Source of the DNA: Cercospora beticola
Lineage: Eukaryota > Ascomycota > Dothideomycetes > Mycosphaerellales > Mycosphaerellaceae
Assembly (NCBI RefSeq): GCF_033473495.1
Contig: NC_088935.1
Coordinates: 3,348,001-3,412,000, forward strand
DNA length: 64,000 bases
Direction: 5' to 3'
The translations under genes and the position numbers were made by a program. A model generated the notes under the pieces. It searched no databases and had not been told where the DNA came from. It saw only the letters and a program-made list of their open reading frames with translations. This document shows, piece after piece, positions 32,475-44,220 of the stretch; positions within the stretch are counted from its first letter, which is position 1, and every line of letters starts with the position of its first letter.

Positions 32475-34674
32475 TTACTCGCGTCGCTTCTTGCCCTCTT
32501 CCAGATTGCCAAGACGAGCGTCGCGACTGCCGCCTCCAATGAAAGACCCAAGCAGGGGATCTTTTGCGACCTTCTCTAATGTGTCTTGATACGCTTCGAC
32601 CGCCCACTGCGGTGTGTTGAGCTTCGGCCAGTTCACCTGTGAAAATGTCAGAGGCGGCTTCAAAGAAAGAGGACAGTGATCTTACGTAGAGAGTGCCGTA
32701 GTTCCACATGAAACGGCCAGTATAGCCTGCCACGGCCAAGCTGAAGAGTGTGAAAAGTCGCAGAGGCCACACGGTGGAATTGGGTAGGCGGTTCGTGCTC
32801 ACGCTGATAGCGACGAAAAACACACAGAATCCAAGAACGTAAGGCACAGCCTGTATGACCAAAGGCCTCCTGTCTGCAAACTGCTGCAGAGATCCGATGC
32901 CTGCTGTATCCGGCGAATAGTGGCCGAGAAACAAGTCAAATGCATCTTGCCTCGGGCCATCAGCGAAATTGTTGCGCACATATCGTGTGCAGCTGTTGCT
33001 CAAATCTTGAAGCATTCCGGCTCGTGTCCGGTTACCAGTTCGTGTGAAGTCGGTCTTGAGCGCGCCGGTACCAGAATAGGTCTTGGACACTACATCCGCG
33101 TTATCGGCCCACACGTTGCGGAAAAGGTGTTCGAAGGTCTGATCGTCCTGAGCGCTCTCGCCAGGCCTCAGCACGCCAAGGTCGATCAGCATACGGGTAA
33201 GTGTCCATCTTCCAAGCATAGATTGTACGACATTTGTTCTGTCAAGGCAATCCATGCAGTTGGTGCGCACTACTGCTGTCTGCTTCTTGCGGATATCCAC
33301 GCCTCCAGATGGGGTATCAATGCCATGGAAGTATCCTCCTGCTGTCAGACCATCCGCCAATTGATCGAGCAGGAGCTGAGCTCGATGCCACTTCAGGCCT
33401 TTTGTTTCGTTGTGGAAGTCAAAGTAGACGTAGTGGAGATGGTCGTACCAGCTTCTCTGGTCGTTAGGCTCGATGACATCGAACCTCTCGCGGGTTCTAC
33501 GACCAGCTTCCTTATACTCGGTCGGGTGTGCCTGGAGTATTTTCACAAGCTGTTCGTACGCATCCTTGACCCGCATCTCACGACCTTTCTGATTCACCAG
33601 ATTAACCATGTAGTTCTCTCCGTACAGTCGTATTTGCTCGTCAAAATGTCTTCGTGCGGCATTAACGGCTGTTTCTACACCTCGAATCTGGAGCTTGGGA
33701 GTGTATTTGAGTGTGTTCACTTCGGCCCAGTAGACGGGGACACTTCCTCGTGTCTGCACATACGACAGGACCTGTGTCTCCGAGCCACGCACAGGCTTCG
33801 TATTTGAAAAGCCCCCATCACCAGCGTAGCTCGTCATACCACTCGAGAGAGCATCATTCAGGATGATCGCTTGTTCCGTCTCGTTGTAGTTCGACACATG
33901 ACCTTCTTCATCGATGCCTCGCGACAGGTAACGTGTACCAGTGCGGAATCTGGACCTCCGAGTGATGAGCACAAATGTGAGTGCGTTGCCTTTGATCGAT
34001 GTGTTGGTAATGCGCATCATGCCGTACATGACGGGCAAGATGTAGGGATCGACAGCCGGCTGAGGGCCTGACGACAAACGACCGGCTGTTTTCCCCAGGC
34101 GGAAATCGATGAGCGACGACGAAATGAAGCGGTTCCAGAAGAAGCGATCATCGGCGCGCTCCCAAAGTGGCTCGTTCGCGTCACTCTGAGCCTGCCTCTG
34201 GAAGCTGTTGGTGAGGTCGAAGGAGTAGGAGAAGTACATGGGGCCATTCTTGAGGAGAGTTTTCAGGTACGCAAGATACGTGTCCTCGTCTGGATCGTGG
34301 ACCTGACGCTCGCGCAGAGGCAGGAACTCCGTAGAGACGACCTTGTAGATCTGATGTCCCTTGATACGGCCGACAGGCTGCGACTTGGTGATGGCGATGA
34401 TGTAGCTATCTATACGGCGGCAGACTCAGCGGACACGCTCGAATGTCGTCGTTCGGTATCAGGGCGTACCTAGGCGCAGCTTGATGATCCCCAGAATGCC
34501 CGAGATGCTGGACACGCGATGCCCGCCGGTAAGCTTGCCATCGTGCAGGCGGAGGTCGCCAGATGGGCGGTCGACGACCAGGGTCGGGGCATTGGGCGAG
34601 GAGGGCGAGGAGAAGGCGTAGTAGGTGGAGGAGGCGTGCACGTTGATGTCGCGGAAGGGCAGCGTAGCACTCAT
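32475..34674 (-). CDS. SAC1: Phosphoinositide phosphatase Sac1
   Basis: Three exons: 34674-34470, 34409-32686 and 32636-32475, giving 697 codons with introns of 60 and 49 nt. The Sac domain carries the catalytic P-loop RTNCMDCLDRTN (C-x5-R). Earlier landmarks are ALTFVLITRRSRFRTGTRY and YVYFDFHNETKGLKWHRA. Two membrane segments follow (VIQAVPYVLGFCVFFVAI and LRLFTLFSLAVAGYTGRFMW), and the last exon resumes VNWPKLNTPQWAVEAYQ and ends in GKKRRE. Sac1 dephosphorylates PtdIns4P (also PI3P) at ER and Golgi membranes; the C-terminal tail agrees with ER residence. The length of 696 aa is normal for filamentous fungi. Confidence 0.96.
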
Positions 34675-35091
34675 TGTGGCGGAGAATGCGCGCCTGCACC
34701 GCGGGGAGGAGGTATGGGGCGGAGCGTTGGTGTAGATGACTTCCGCTCAGTAAATCCTCAGCGCGTTGCGGGCGGGCGTGCTCAGCAGCTCATCAGGGAG
34801 TGTTTGGCGTCTTTGTGAGAGTGACGTGACGTGTGCCACGTGCTCAATCCTGGGCAAGGCAGGTGGCCCGTAGGTATCGATGCATGCCCGCCGGTGGCCA
34901 ACCTCCAACACTCGTCGACCACCGCCACCGCCCTCACGACCACTTCCTCTCCGCCACAGAGCTACTCGGAGTACTACACAGGCTACGGCTGACGCGCGAA
35001 CACCCCTCCACCCCCGAAGCGCACTCGATTCCTGCCCGCCCGGCGAACAGAACACTCCCGATAACAGGTGGACGGCCCCAGAGCAGACTTG
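34675..35091. promoter_or_regulatory. Divergent promoter between SAC1 and the RAB5 gene
   Basis: 417 bp separate the two start codons on opposite strands. It is GC-rich. ORFs inside it on both strands lack any motif. Confidence 0.5.
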
Positions 35092-35935
35092 ATGGCAGCT
35101 CGACAAGGCACACGGCCAGGCGGCGGCGGCGCTCGCTTTGCACAGTTCAAGCTGGTTCTGCTCGGTACGTCGTTGGTTGTGCCTAGGCTACAGCATATGC
35201 TAGTGCTAACACCATGCAGGAGAATCCGCTGTGGGCAAGAGCTCGCTCGTCCTTCGCTTCGTCAAGGTATGGTAGATTCCGCAGATCTCCTTGCTCGCCT
35301 GCGGCCTCTAATCCAAAGGTGACAGGACCAATTCGACGACTACAGAGAGTCAACAATCGGAGCCGCATTCCTCACGCAAACGATCGCACTCGATGAGCAG
35401 ACGACAGTCAAGTTTGAAATATGGGACACAGCGGGACAAGAGCGTTACAAGTCGCTAGCTCCCATGTACTACCGAAATGCCAATTGTGCAGTAGTGGTGT
35501 ACGACATCACGCAGGCAGTATGTCACGAGAATACCGTCCGGGACCTTGAAGACTGCTGACGATGTCTGACAGGCATCATTAGATAAGGCCAAAGCTTGGG
35601 TGAAGGAGCTGCAGAGGCAAGCAAACGAGAACATCATCATCGCACTGGCAGGGAACAAGGCAGATCTGGTCGCCGAACAACCGGACAAGCGTGCTGTACC
35701 AACAGGCGACGCGGAAGCATACGCGAGGGAAGCCGGGCTGCTGTTCTTCGAGACGAGTGCAAAGACTGCCGAAAATGTCAAAGAGCTCTTCACGGCCATT
35801 GCAAAGAAGCTCCCAATCGAGCAGGCGACTCAGCGTGGTATGAGGGGTGCCGCTGGCAGACCAGGCGGTGTCGATCTTGGGTCGAGGCAAGACCCAGGAG
35901 CAGTGTCGGGAGGACCGGGAGGATGCAATTGCTGA
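35092..35935 (+). CDS. VPS21: Rab5-family small GTPase (Vps21/Ypt5)
   Basis: Four exons: 35092-35164, 35220-35266, 35326-35517 and 35573-35935; 225 codons including the stop. All G motifs are present: G1 GESAVGKSS (split by intron 1), switch [12 protein letters not shown]3 WDTAGQERY followed by [11 protein letters not shown] (typical of Rab5), G4 NKAD and G5 ETSAKT. The C-terminus GGPGGCNC carries the C-x-C double-prenylation signal. Rab5 controls early endosome fusion and recruits the Vps34 PI 3-kinase. It is divergent from SAC1, another phosphoinositide regulator. Confidence 0.96.
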
Positions 35936-36409
35936 GAGGGTCACATTGCTATTGTAGGCCTTTGTGTTGCATGGACCGATATCGTGGATTGCCTCTAGAT
36001 GTCACGCGTGGAAACGACTGCACGTAGTGCTGCAGGGCGAGGGTGCTTCGGCCAAGGCGTTACTGGTGTTGCGGGCCATTGCATGTAGCGCTGATTGAAT
36101 GATATTGCGATCTCGACAGCATTGCGTCCGTGACTCGGAGACAATTCATGGGAGGTAGCAAATAATACCCTTGTTGTAGTACAATCTAGAATATAACGTT
36201 GAAGATCATCTCAACAGGCCCCTGCTCCATCAGACGCCGGCTCCGTTGCCGCCGCGCTTCTCGCGCTGCGCGTCGCGCCAGGCTCCCGGACACACGTCCA
36301 CGCCACCGCATGCGAACCAGTCCGCATCGTGAGACACTGAACGACAACCTGCCGGTAATAAACAATCGATAGAAGCGAAGACGCAATCCCAAGAGCTCAC
36401 TTGCAGAGC
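35936..36409. other. Spacer between the RAB5 and DUF2461 genes
   Basis: 3' UTR of the Rab5 gene and promoter of the next gene. No other feature is seen. Confidence 0.4.
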
Positions 36410-39304
36410 ATGGCACGCCGTTCCGGACGCATCGTTCCAAGTGGCAACGCAGGGAACCAACACAAGCGAGCACTATCCGGCAGTACATCTGGAGAGACTC
36501 TAGCGAAGAGACCAAAGCAAGCGAAATCCACACCAACAAGAAGTAAACATTTTACTGCCCCGGACAAGGACACAGAGGATGACCAATCCGAACCAGAGGA
36601 TAGCGCATCGAACAATGAAGACTCAGGCTCGGATTTCGGAGAGACCCCAAATGTGGACGAATCATCAGGAGCCGATGACGATGAGGAGAACGAAAGTGAT
36701 GATGACGATGAAGACAGCCCTAGACCTGCCAGAGGTTCGGCAAAGAGCACTCCTGCCAAAAACAAAGCAGGAGCCGTTTGGAAGCCAGGCGTCAAAACTG
36801 GATTAGGTGAGGTCGATCATATGGAAAGCAGAAGCACTGCTATAGCCATTTGCTAAATTTCCCCAGGACCCGGCACTCAAGTCATAATAAAAAAGCCAAA
36901 AGCGAGACCCGCTGGCAAGATCCCATACAATGATGATACGATTCATCCAAACACACTATTATTCCTGAGCGAGCTCAAAGAAAACAACAAAAGGGAATGG
37001 CTGAAATGTAGGTAAACCATTTGCGACAACTGTGCTGCTCTCTATACGGAGGCGCGAAACGTCGAATGCTGAGCACACCACAGTGCACGACCCCGATTTT
37101 CGCCAGTCAGAAAAAGACTGGCATTCGTTCGTTGAGAAGATGACCGAGACTCTTACGACAATCGACGATACCATACCTGAGCTACCAATCAAGGACGTCG
37201 TAAGGCAAGACCGACCCAAACAAATGGATCCCACTCGCTGATGTTTGCACCGCGCACAGATCTTTCGTATATACAGAGATGTTCGCTTCTCTAAGGACCC
37301 CACGCCATGTAAGTGTCGAAGCGATGCATCGCGTGTTTGCTGCTAATCAACTGAATGTTACAGATAAGGTACGCTTCATCCCACGCAACATAGCCGCGCG
37401 GTCGCGATCGTTGGCGAGATAGTTGTATGACGGTGCTTCACTAACATTACGTCGCTCTAGGCATGGTTCAGCGTTGCTTGGTGAGTTCCCTGCTTCGAGG
37501 TATTCGTGCATCATCTCACTTACGCTCAACAGGTCTCGTGCCGGCAGGAAAGGGCCCTATGCACATTACTATGTGCAGTGTGCCCCGAATAAATCTTTCG
37601 TCGGTGAGTTGTCCCTCCAATCTGGTCATTGTGCACACCTACACGGCATTGAGTTCGGCACGATATGGCAATGCCTCTCGACATCTTTGTATGATGGAGC
37701 GTTGCGTTGCAGAAACGCACAGCACGTCGATCGATCCACAATCGATGCAGTCCTCGTGCTTGTTTCGCCAGCGTTGTCCTGCTCTTTCTGCTCCCACCCC
37801 AGCTACCCTCTGCCTTGCTCTCTTGCGTTCCGCACCATGGCGAGTTGTCGGGCTTCGTTCGCAACAGGTCTCAGAGCCCAGGATTGCCTCGAAACTCCAC
37901 CACTATCTTTTCTTCGATTTTGCGGCCTATCGCACCCACAAACTGACAATGGTTCGTAGGCGGTGGACTCTGGCACCCTGAAGCTGCCCCAGTCGCAGCG
38001 ATGCGTCGTGCCATCGATCGTCATCCTCGGCATCTGAAAGACGTTTTGTCGAACCCTCTCATCAGGAAAGAGTTCCTCAAGAACGCACCGGCGAACGATA
38101 AGGCGGTCGTGAAAGCATTCGTTGATAGCAATCGCGGGAATATGCTGAAAACGAAGCCAAAGGTGAGTTGTTTTTCATCAGCATACCCGTGTTACCTGCG
38201 CTGTCTCGCGTTCGTTCGTGAAGATGTGCTATTGCAGGTGTCGAGACGCCATGTTGCCAGTGAAGACCTGGGAAGCCTTGGGCTTTCCCTCGCGACCTTT
38301 TGCTGTCCTTCCGGCTTTCCTGCTGATTTCGTTCCAACCCGGATCGTCGTCTTGCTCAGTCCACGGATGCAATGGAATGGCTGTGCGTCCGCAGCTGACC
38401 GTACGTGCGACGATGTGAGCGCACTCTACGCGAAAGCGTGAGAAGCGAGACCCCACCCCGGTGCCGTGGTTTTCGAAGGGTCCGCTTTCCGTGTACCACA
38501 TGAATGGACCATGAAACACTTCCCTGGCCTTATTATTTCATCGTCAAACGCCGCAGCGATTCTACGGGCAGCTACACTCTGATCACCGCTCCTTCTACAA
38601 CATGGCTTCGCGTCAGAACAAATCCATGAAACCCGCAGGCTTGATCGCGACTACTGTTCTAACGTGAACCCGGATGTCAATGCTCCGACCATGACCCATC
38701 CTCGAGCTGCAGCTCGCTTTCAAATGAGCGGTTCTGTGTCACCTCAAACAATGCGAAATATGGGCCTTTGACAAAAACGCAGTGGTCATAGACTGTCTAG
38801 CTAGCGAGCGACGGTCACTATGCCTGCGACTAAAAGAATGGCACGGTACATATTCGCTAACATCCACCATGCAGGGTTACGACAGCGAGCATCCCGACAT
38901 CGACTTGCTCAGACTGCGAAACTACACTATTGGCCGGGATCTCACAGACGAGGAGGTCCTGGGCGAGAACGGAAGATTGCGAATCGCCGACCTTTTGGCG
39001 GCTATGCAGCCTTTTGTGAGTAGTCCCTTCTTTCCCCTTCAGGTGTGTGAGAGAGACCGGGTCGATCGGCGAGGTCCTTCGAAGCACCCTGCAAGATCAC
39101 GTAAAAGGGTGTGGTGCAATTGCCACTTCTTGTCTGCTGGCATAAGGGCTCGCAGATGGCTGACGTTGTTGTTCTCCGCAGATCACCTATCTCAACTCTG
39201 TCGTAATGCCTGATGGAGATGCTGATGATTCGACGGAGAATGGGGAAAGTTCGTCTGAGGAGGAGGAAGGGCAAGAAGAGGACGGCGAAAGTGGCGATGA
39301 TTGA
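36410..39304 (+). CDS. DUF2461-domain protein, ten exons with a 5-nt microexon
   Basis: Exons: 36410-36806, 36867-37007, 37084-37199, 37260-37308, 37364-37368, 37461-37480, 37533-37603, 37960-38162, 38875-39015 and 39182-39304, totalling 422 codons with phase kept at every joint. The N-terminus is acidic and low-complexity with nuclear-type basic stretches. The DUF2461 domain runs from TLLFLSELKENNKREWLK through FRIYRDVRFSKDPTPYK, AWFSVAW, GRKGPYAHYYVQ and GGGLWHPEAA to GYDSEHPDIDLLRLRNYT and an acidic tail. The family is conserved in bacteria and fungi; its biochemical function is not known to me. The very small exons and a 712-nt intron (38163-38874) are unusual for this window. Confidence 0.88.
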
Positions 39305-42300
39305 TGAGTCGAAGCGAAGTGTACGTGTTGCAAACCGGGTCACGCGCGAGGTAAGGTCGATTTCCTTCCTACGCCCCTCAGTGAGGTATCAGGCATGGTT
39401 GTGGCCCAGGCCTCGTGATGGTTGTCACGATCGCCGCATCATCAGTATTACGGCGCGGTTGCCATCGTGAACGGATCCGAGCCACTGCTGTGACTTTTGC
39501 AAATCACCTTTCAGCGAGCTTGAAATTGCCGTTTTCGATTCAATGCGCATATTGGGCGACGCAGGAATCGCTAGTGATCACGTACATTGTACATGCGCCC
39601 TGCATCTGATAGTTCCAGCATCGGAGCCAGATGGCGTTCCGCACATATGGCATGCGGGTCGCGAAGTCGATCGACGCATCCGATGCCACGTAGGACGCTG
39701 GTCTCCCAGAAGCATCGGGCCGCAGTCTCGCAAGTCTGAGTTCCACACGCCTTGTCGACGAGCTGTGAAGTCTAGCTTCAAGTCGGCTTAGGCAGCGTGC
39801 ATAGGACTGCAGGAAAAGCTCCGCAGACACCAGGCGCAAATGGAGCCACGTCGAGCTGTAGTACATGTGCATACTACTGCTCGACAATCGTGACCCTTAC
39901 TCCGGCCCAATGACACTTGTTTTGACGCAACATGATGCTTGGGTGCTCGGCAGACGCGGCATGTCGTTTGGGCTGAGTAAAGTTTACAGAGGTTCAGCCA
40001 TGATCCTGGTCAGCAACGGGCAGCTGCATCAGTTTTCACTCACGTGATGACCAGATGGATGCATGTGCGGCGGCCCATCGGCGATTTCGTGCAGTCTAGC
40101 GCGCAGCATGGCCAATGAGATGAAAGTTACAGGGGCGCCCGCTGGCGACCGCCAGCGGTTTCCGCGCCGGTCCTTGCGTGGCGGAGAGCATATGGCTGCC
40201 AGCCACCGTGCAAAGCAACGGGGACCATCCCAGTTTACGAGCTTTCGTGCAGACTCTGCTGGCATTATTTCGACCACGACAGGCGTGTCGCAGTGCAGCT
40301 TTGACGTCTGCTACGCGCCGAAGGTGACCATATGCATTGGAAACATGGCATCTTCCGATGTGCTCCGGAGGGATATTCTGCAAGTGGCAGTTATTGATGA
40401 ACAGAGGCCCAAGCCTCTACTTCGGACAATTCTGCTGCCACAGCTCCGACGAAAGTAAGTTGAGTGGAAGAAGACGAACGAGGTTCCAATTCGTTCGTGC
40501 GGCTGCCATTTGGCTGCTAGGTCTCTTCTGTTTCGGCGTCTCAACCACTTCCCGTTGTCTCGAGAGCTTGTGGTTGTTAGCTAGGCGATGTGCTCGTATT
40601 CCTAGCTGGCTCTGGCTCTGGCTCGTTACACGCGAGAAGATAGCCCCTGCCTTGGACGTGTATGGAATTGATGGCAGTAGCGTTCGACCTCGCGTCTCGC
40701 GTCGGAACTCCACGAAGCTGACATGAATGAGAGCGCACCACGGCGCTAGCACTGCGCCTGCCCAAAGCTGCATATGCCGCAATGTGAATATGACGTAGGA
40801 CGATGGGTTGGAGTTGCTGCACGATGCACATCCGTGATGTCTGATGATGAAGTGTTGTGGCACAGACGTTGGCGTGGAGGGTGTGAGTGATGAGCACGTC
40901 CCGCCCGGCGTGGTCGTTTTCGGAGGCGGCCTAATTCTGTGAAGCCAGTCCAGTGCGCTGACAGCTCGACTGATTGCTCCGTGAGTGCTGCCAAGGCAGG
41001 TCTGGAAATGGAAAGCACAGGAAAGCAAAGAGCGGTTAGCACTCGCGGGTTGACTGTCGACGTTCATCGTGCAGCAGGCGTGCACGTCGACGATCTGATG
41101 AGAGATGTCCTGTGGCTCGCCTGGATGGCAGCTGCCGCGGCGGACGTGCCCACGACGATCTCTTGGTTTGGCCTGCGAGCAGAAAAGGTTCGGTTCATAG
41201 CGATGCCGGACGGACGCGCGGTGAAAAGTCTAAACAGCTCGCTAAAGATGCCCCTGCACCGCGTTGCTCCGCATCCGCAACGCGAAGAAAATACGTGATT
41301 GGCTCGAGCTGCTCCCAATTTCACGCCGGCTTGTTGCAGCTGGGGCACGACGCGCGCTCGCCGGCAGCAGGAGCAGCGTCGCGGAGGAGCACGCGTGATT
41401 GCGGCCGGGGTCGCGGGGCGACGGCGAGGTCGCGTCGGATCACATCTGGTCAGCAGATGCGTGCTGTCTCTCGCGTCTGTCACTGGCGGCGAGAGCACTG
41501 CACACTGCGACTGCGATGGGAGTGGTGCGACGTGCCGCGCCTGTTGCTCGCAAGCTCGGCAAGATCGCGTGGCATCCTGGCTAGCGCAGTTCGCGTCTGT
41601 GAAAAGCGCAGCCAACCAGCGCGCGCGACAGCTGTGTTGAACCAGCCCTGCGGGCGCAGGCGGGCCCAGCGGCGGCGAAGGTGGCCCCCAGCGCCGCCCT
41701 CGGCAAGCACGTAGACGACGACGCTAGCCCGGGGTGGTCAGGCGCAGCATCAGCCGCGCCTCCATCGCATTTGGGTTTGGGTTTAGCTGGCGGATCGCGA
41801 CGCAGCGAGCGGCGGCGGCCACGGGCTCGCGACGTCGCTCTGCATCGAGCGGGCGCCATCACGCTCCCTCGCAGCGTGCAGCAGCCAGGGTTGGCCGTCA
41901 GATACGGTGCGCGCACACGAACGGTCACGAAGGAAGCGTGGTGGTGCTGCTGCTGCTGCGTCTGCGTCTGCGCTGTGCTGCGCTGCGGCAGCGAAAGCCT
42001 CGTGCTAACTCGTTCACCACATTTTACCTACTACCGCGTGCGCCAATCTGCCAGCCAGCCAGCTCGTTCGCTCGCCCGCCCGCCAGCAGAAAATTAACTA
42101 TCTCGTCATCCCATCCTCCGCCACCGCACCAACCGGTGGTGCTCTTTTGCGCGCGTATCGAGCGCGGTCCCCCCAACTCTCTTCCTCTCTCTACCCAGTC
42201 CATCGGATCCCTTCTTCTCCCCTTCTCCCGCCTTCTGCCGCTCGCCAGCACCCACCACCGGCGACGCTCTGCTGTTACGCGACTTGCCTTGCCTGTCCTG

Positions 42301-42634
42301 TCCTGTCCTGTCCCATTCACCTGCCGCGCCTGCTTGCTCCACATTACTAGAGCCACGCAGCGCGCTTGCTTGTGTCACCCCGTCGCGCGACGACAGGCCT
42401 GCAACAGCGCGTCAAACCTGAAAACTACCGGCTGTCCGACCCGCCCGCCTGTCTCGTGCAACCTCACTCTTGGATCCTCGCTGCTCGCCCGTTGCTGCGT
42501 GCATTGCGCCCGCCGAGGCCCGCGCCTGCGAGCATCAATCAACCAGACGCCCGTCAGCGCCTTGCGCAGCGCGTCGCCTGTCGACACCGCCCTGAGACCC
42601 TCGCCGACACACGTCCCCGCGAGCAGCATCAATC
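39305..42634. other. 3.3 kb gene-free GC-rich region
   Basis: Many overlapping ORFs in all frames, explained by high GC and few stops rather than coding. No domain, tRNA or mobile element is recognised. The last 0.6 kb (about 42090-42340) is strongly pyrimidine-rich on the plus strand and includes a (CCTGT)4-like tract near 42290-42313. It resembles a fungal promoter/5' leader of the downstream zinc-cluster gene. Confidence 0.4.
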
Positions 42635-44064
42635 ATGTCGCAGCAGATGTACGGCTCGCCGAACCAGGCGCCACCACAGTGGAACTCGAACGCTCCTCCG
42701 CCAACATCGCAACCCAACCCGCAGCAGCAACAACAGCAGCAGCAACAGCAGCAGTGGTCTCCTGCTCCTCCACCGCAGAACAATGGCCAGTATCAACCTC
42801 GACCAACGAATCAGGTAAGTTTCCCACGTGTGAGGAAAAAAAATCTCGAGGTGCCTGCCTGCTTGTGCAAGTCGCGAGTTCCGCGCGCGCACAGAAAGTC
42901 GTGCCAAGAGACGTGATCAGCTCTGCGCTCTGTTACGCAATCCGCGTCGCTTCTTTTCCAGCTTCTTTTCCGAACCTTGCCCTCTGCTACTTTCTCCTCC
43001 GGGACCAACCGCCTTCCCACTCCCGCACACCACAACGCACCGCAGCCATCATCATGGCAACTGAGATCGATCCTGCTCTGGCCGCTGAGAATGCTGATGA
43101 TGTCTCCAAACAGCTCCCGGGCATCACTGCTCCACCACCAGGCCCGCCAGCGATGGCGACGCTGCAGCCCACGCATCCCGACCAGTATCGCGCTCTGCCG
43201 CCACCGCAGACAATGTATCCACCGCCGTATGCGCAGCCGCAGCAAATGGGCTACCCGCCAGCTCAGCCTGCACCACGTCAGCGCACGGCCATTGCGTGTC
43301 GATACTGTCGTCGTCGGAAGGTACGAAAATCGAAGCGCGTCGGTTTTTCGAAGTTTTGCTGCTAACGCGTCGCCCAGATCCGATGTTCTGGCTTCGAGCA
43401 ATCCGAGGATGGTCGATGCACCAACTGCGTGCGCTTCTCCCAAGAATGTGTCTTCACGCCAGTGAGCGCGCAGACTCAAGCATTCGTGCCGGCGCACACG
43501 GTTTGGCGCGGCCAGAACCCACCTCCGAACACTCAACTGTACGGAGCATACGGTCAACCACTGCCTGCCAACAGCCGCGACGGCCAGTACGGACCCCAGC
43601 AAGGTCAGCAACAGCAGCCTGGCCAGTATCCGCCACCGCCGCAGGGCTACCAGCAACAAGCCATGTACCCTCAGCAAGGCCAGACTGCCAATGCCGGCGC
43701 GAAGCGTCCTAACGACGAGCCACACACTCCGACTCTGCCGCCACCAAATCCTGGTGAGCAGGCTCAAATGCCTCAGCAAGGCCAGTATGGCTATGGAGTC
43801 AGTCCTGCTGGTGCGTCGCCCGCTTTCTTCTACCATGCCTCCCGTTATCCCGCGCAGCCCTTCCCACAAGCATATAACATGCAACCGCAAAGCCCGTACT
43901 CGTACGAAGCACCGCGTTCATATTCTTCCCCCTTCCCTCAGCACGCGCATCCAGTGAAGTCGAACGCCGCAGCGCAACAGCCTGTGGCAAAGACGGAGGA
44001 TGGGCGCAACACTACTGATAGCAGCATGCTCTCGGCATTCAATCGGAACTCCAAGCAAATGTAA
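42635..44064 (+). CDS. Zn2Cys6 transcription factor with Gln/Pro-rich low complexity
   Basis: A zinc cluster, CRYCRRRK then IRCSGFEQ then CTNCVRFSQEC, is split by an intron (donor GTACGA after 43320, acceptor CGCCCAG at about 43378). Spacing is C-x2-C-x6-C-x10-C-x2-C-x6-C, an extended middle loop. The rest is Gln/Pro/Tyr-rich. Two starts are possible. ATG 43054 (MATEIDPALAAENADD) reads straight into the zinc cluster. ATG 42635 (MSQQMYGSPNQ, with 11 consecutive Gln) ends in a GTAAGT donor at 42815, but a join to the obvious acceptor at 43045 is out of frame. An in-frame TAA at 44062-44064 is followed by 51 coding-like codons. No middle-homology domain. Family role: sequence-specific regulator. 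Confidence 0.8.
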
Positions 44065-44220
44065 AGGCAGCAACTGACTGGGGCAGCAGTTAAGGACGAC
44101 GCCTCGAGCGTGGCTGCGGCGAACGAGAGAAAAGAGGAAGCTCTCAGGAACGGATTCGTCAAGGACGTGGGCGTTCAGGTGGAGATTATCAAGGCCGATG
44201 GCAAAGAGCAGGTCTCTTGA
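44065..44220 (+). other. In-frame coding-like extension after the TAA of the zinc-cluster gene
   Basis: The same frame stays open for 51 codons after the TAA and reads like protein (AANERKEEALRNGFVKDVGV, then QVEIIKADGKEQVS) up to a TGA at 44218-44220. It has no GT-AG intron that would remove the TAA and keep frame. See findings. Confidence 0.55.

Noticed and set aside
41064..41714. Plus (200 codons) and minus (183 codons) ORFs
   Set aside because: Mutually antisense, Arg/Ala/Ser-rich composition typical of GC-rich non-coding sequence, no recognised domain.
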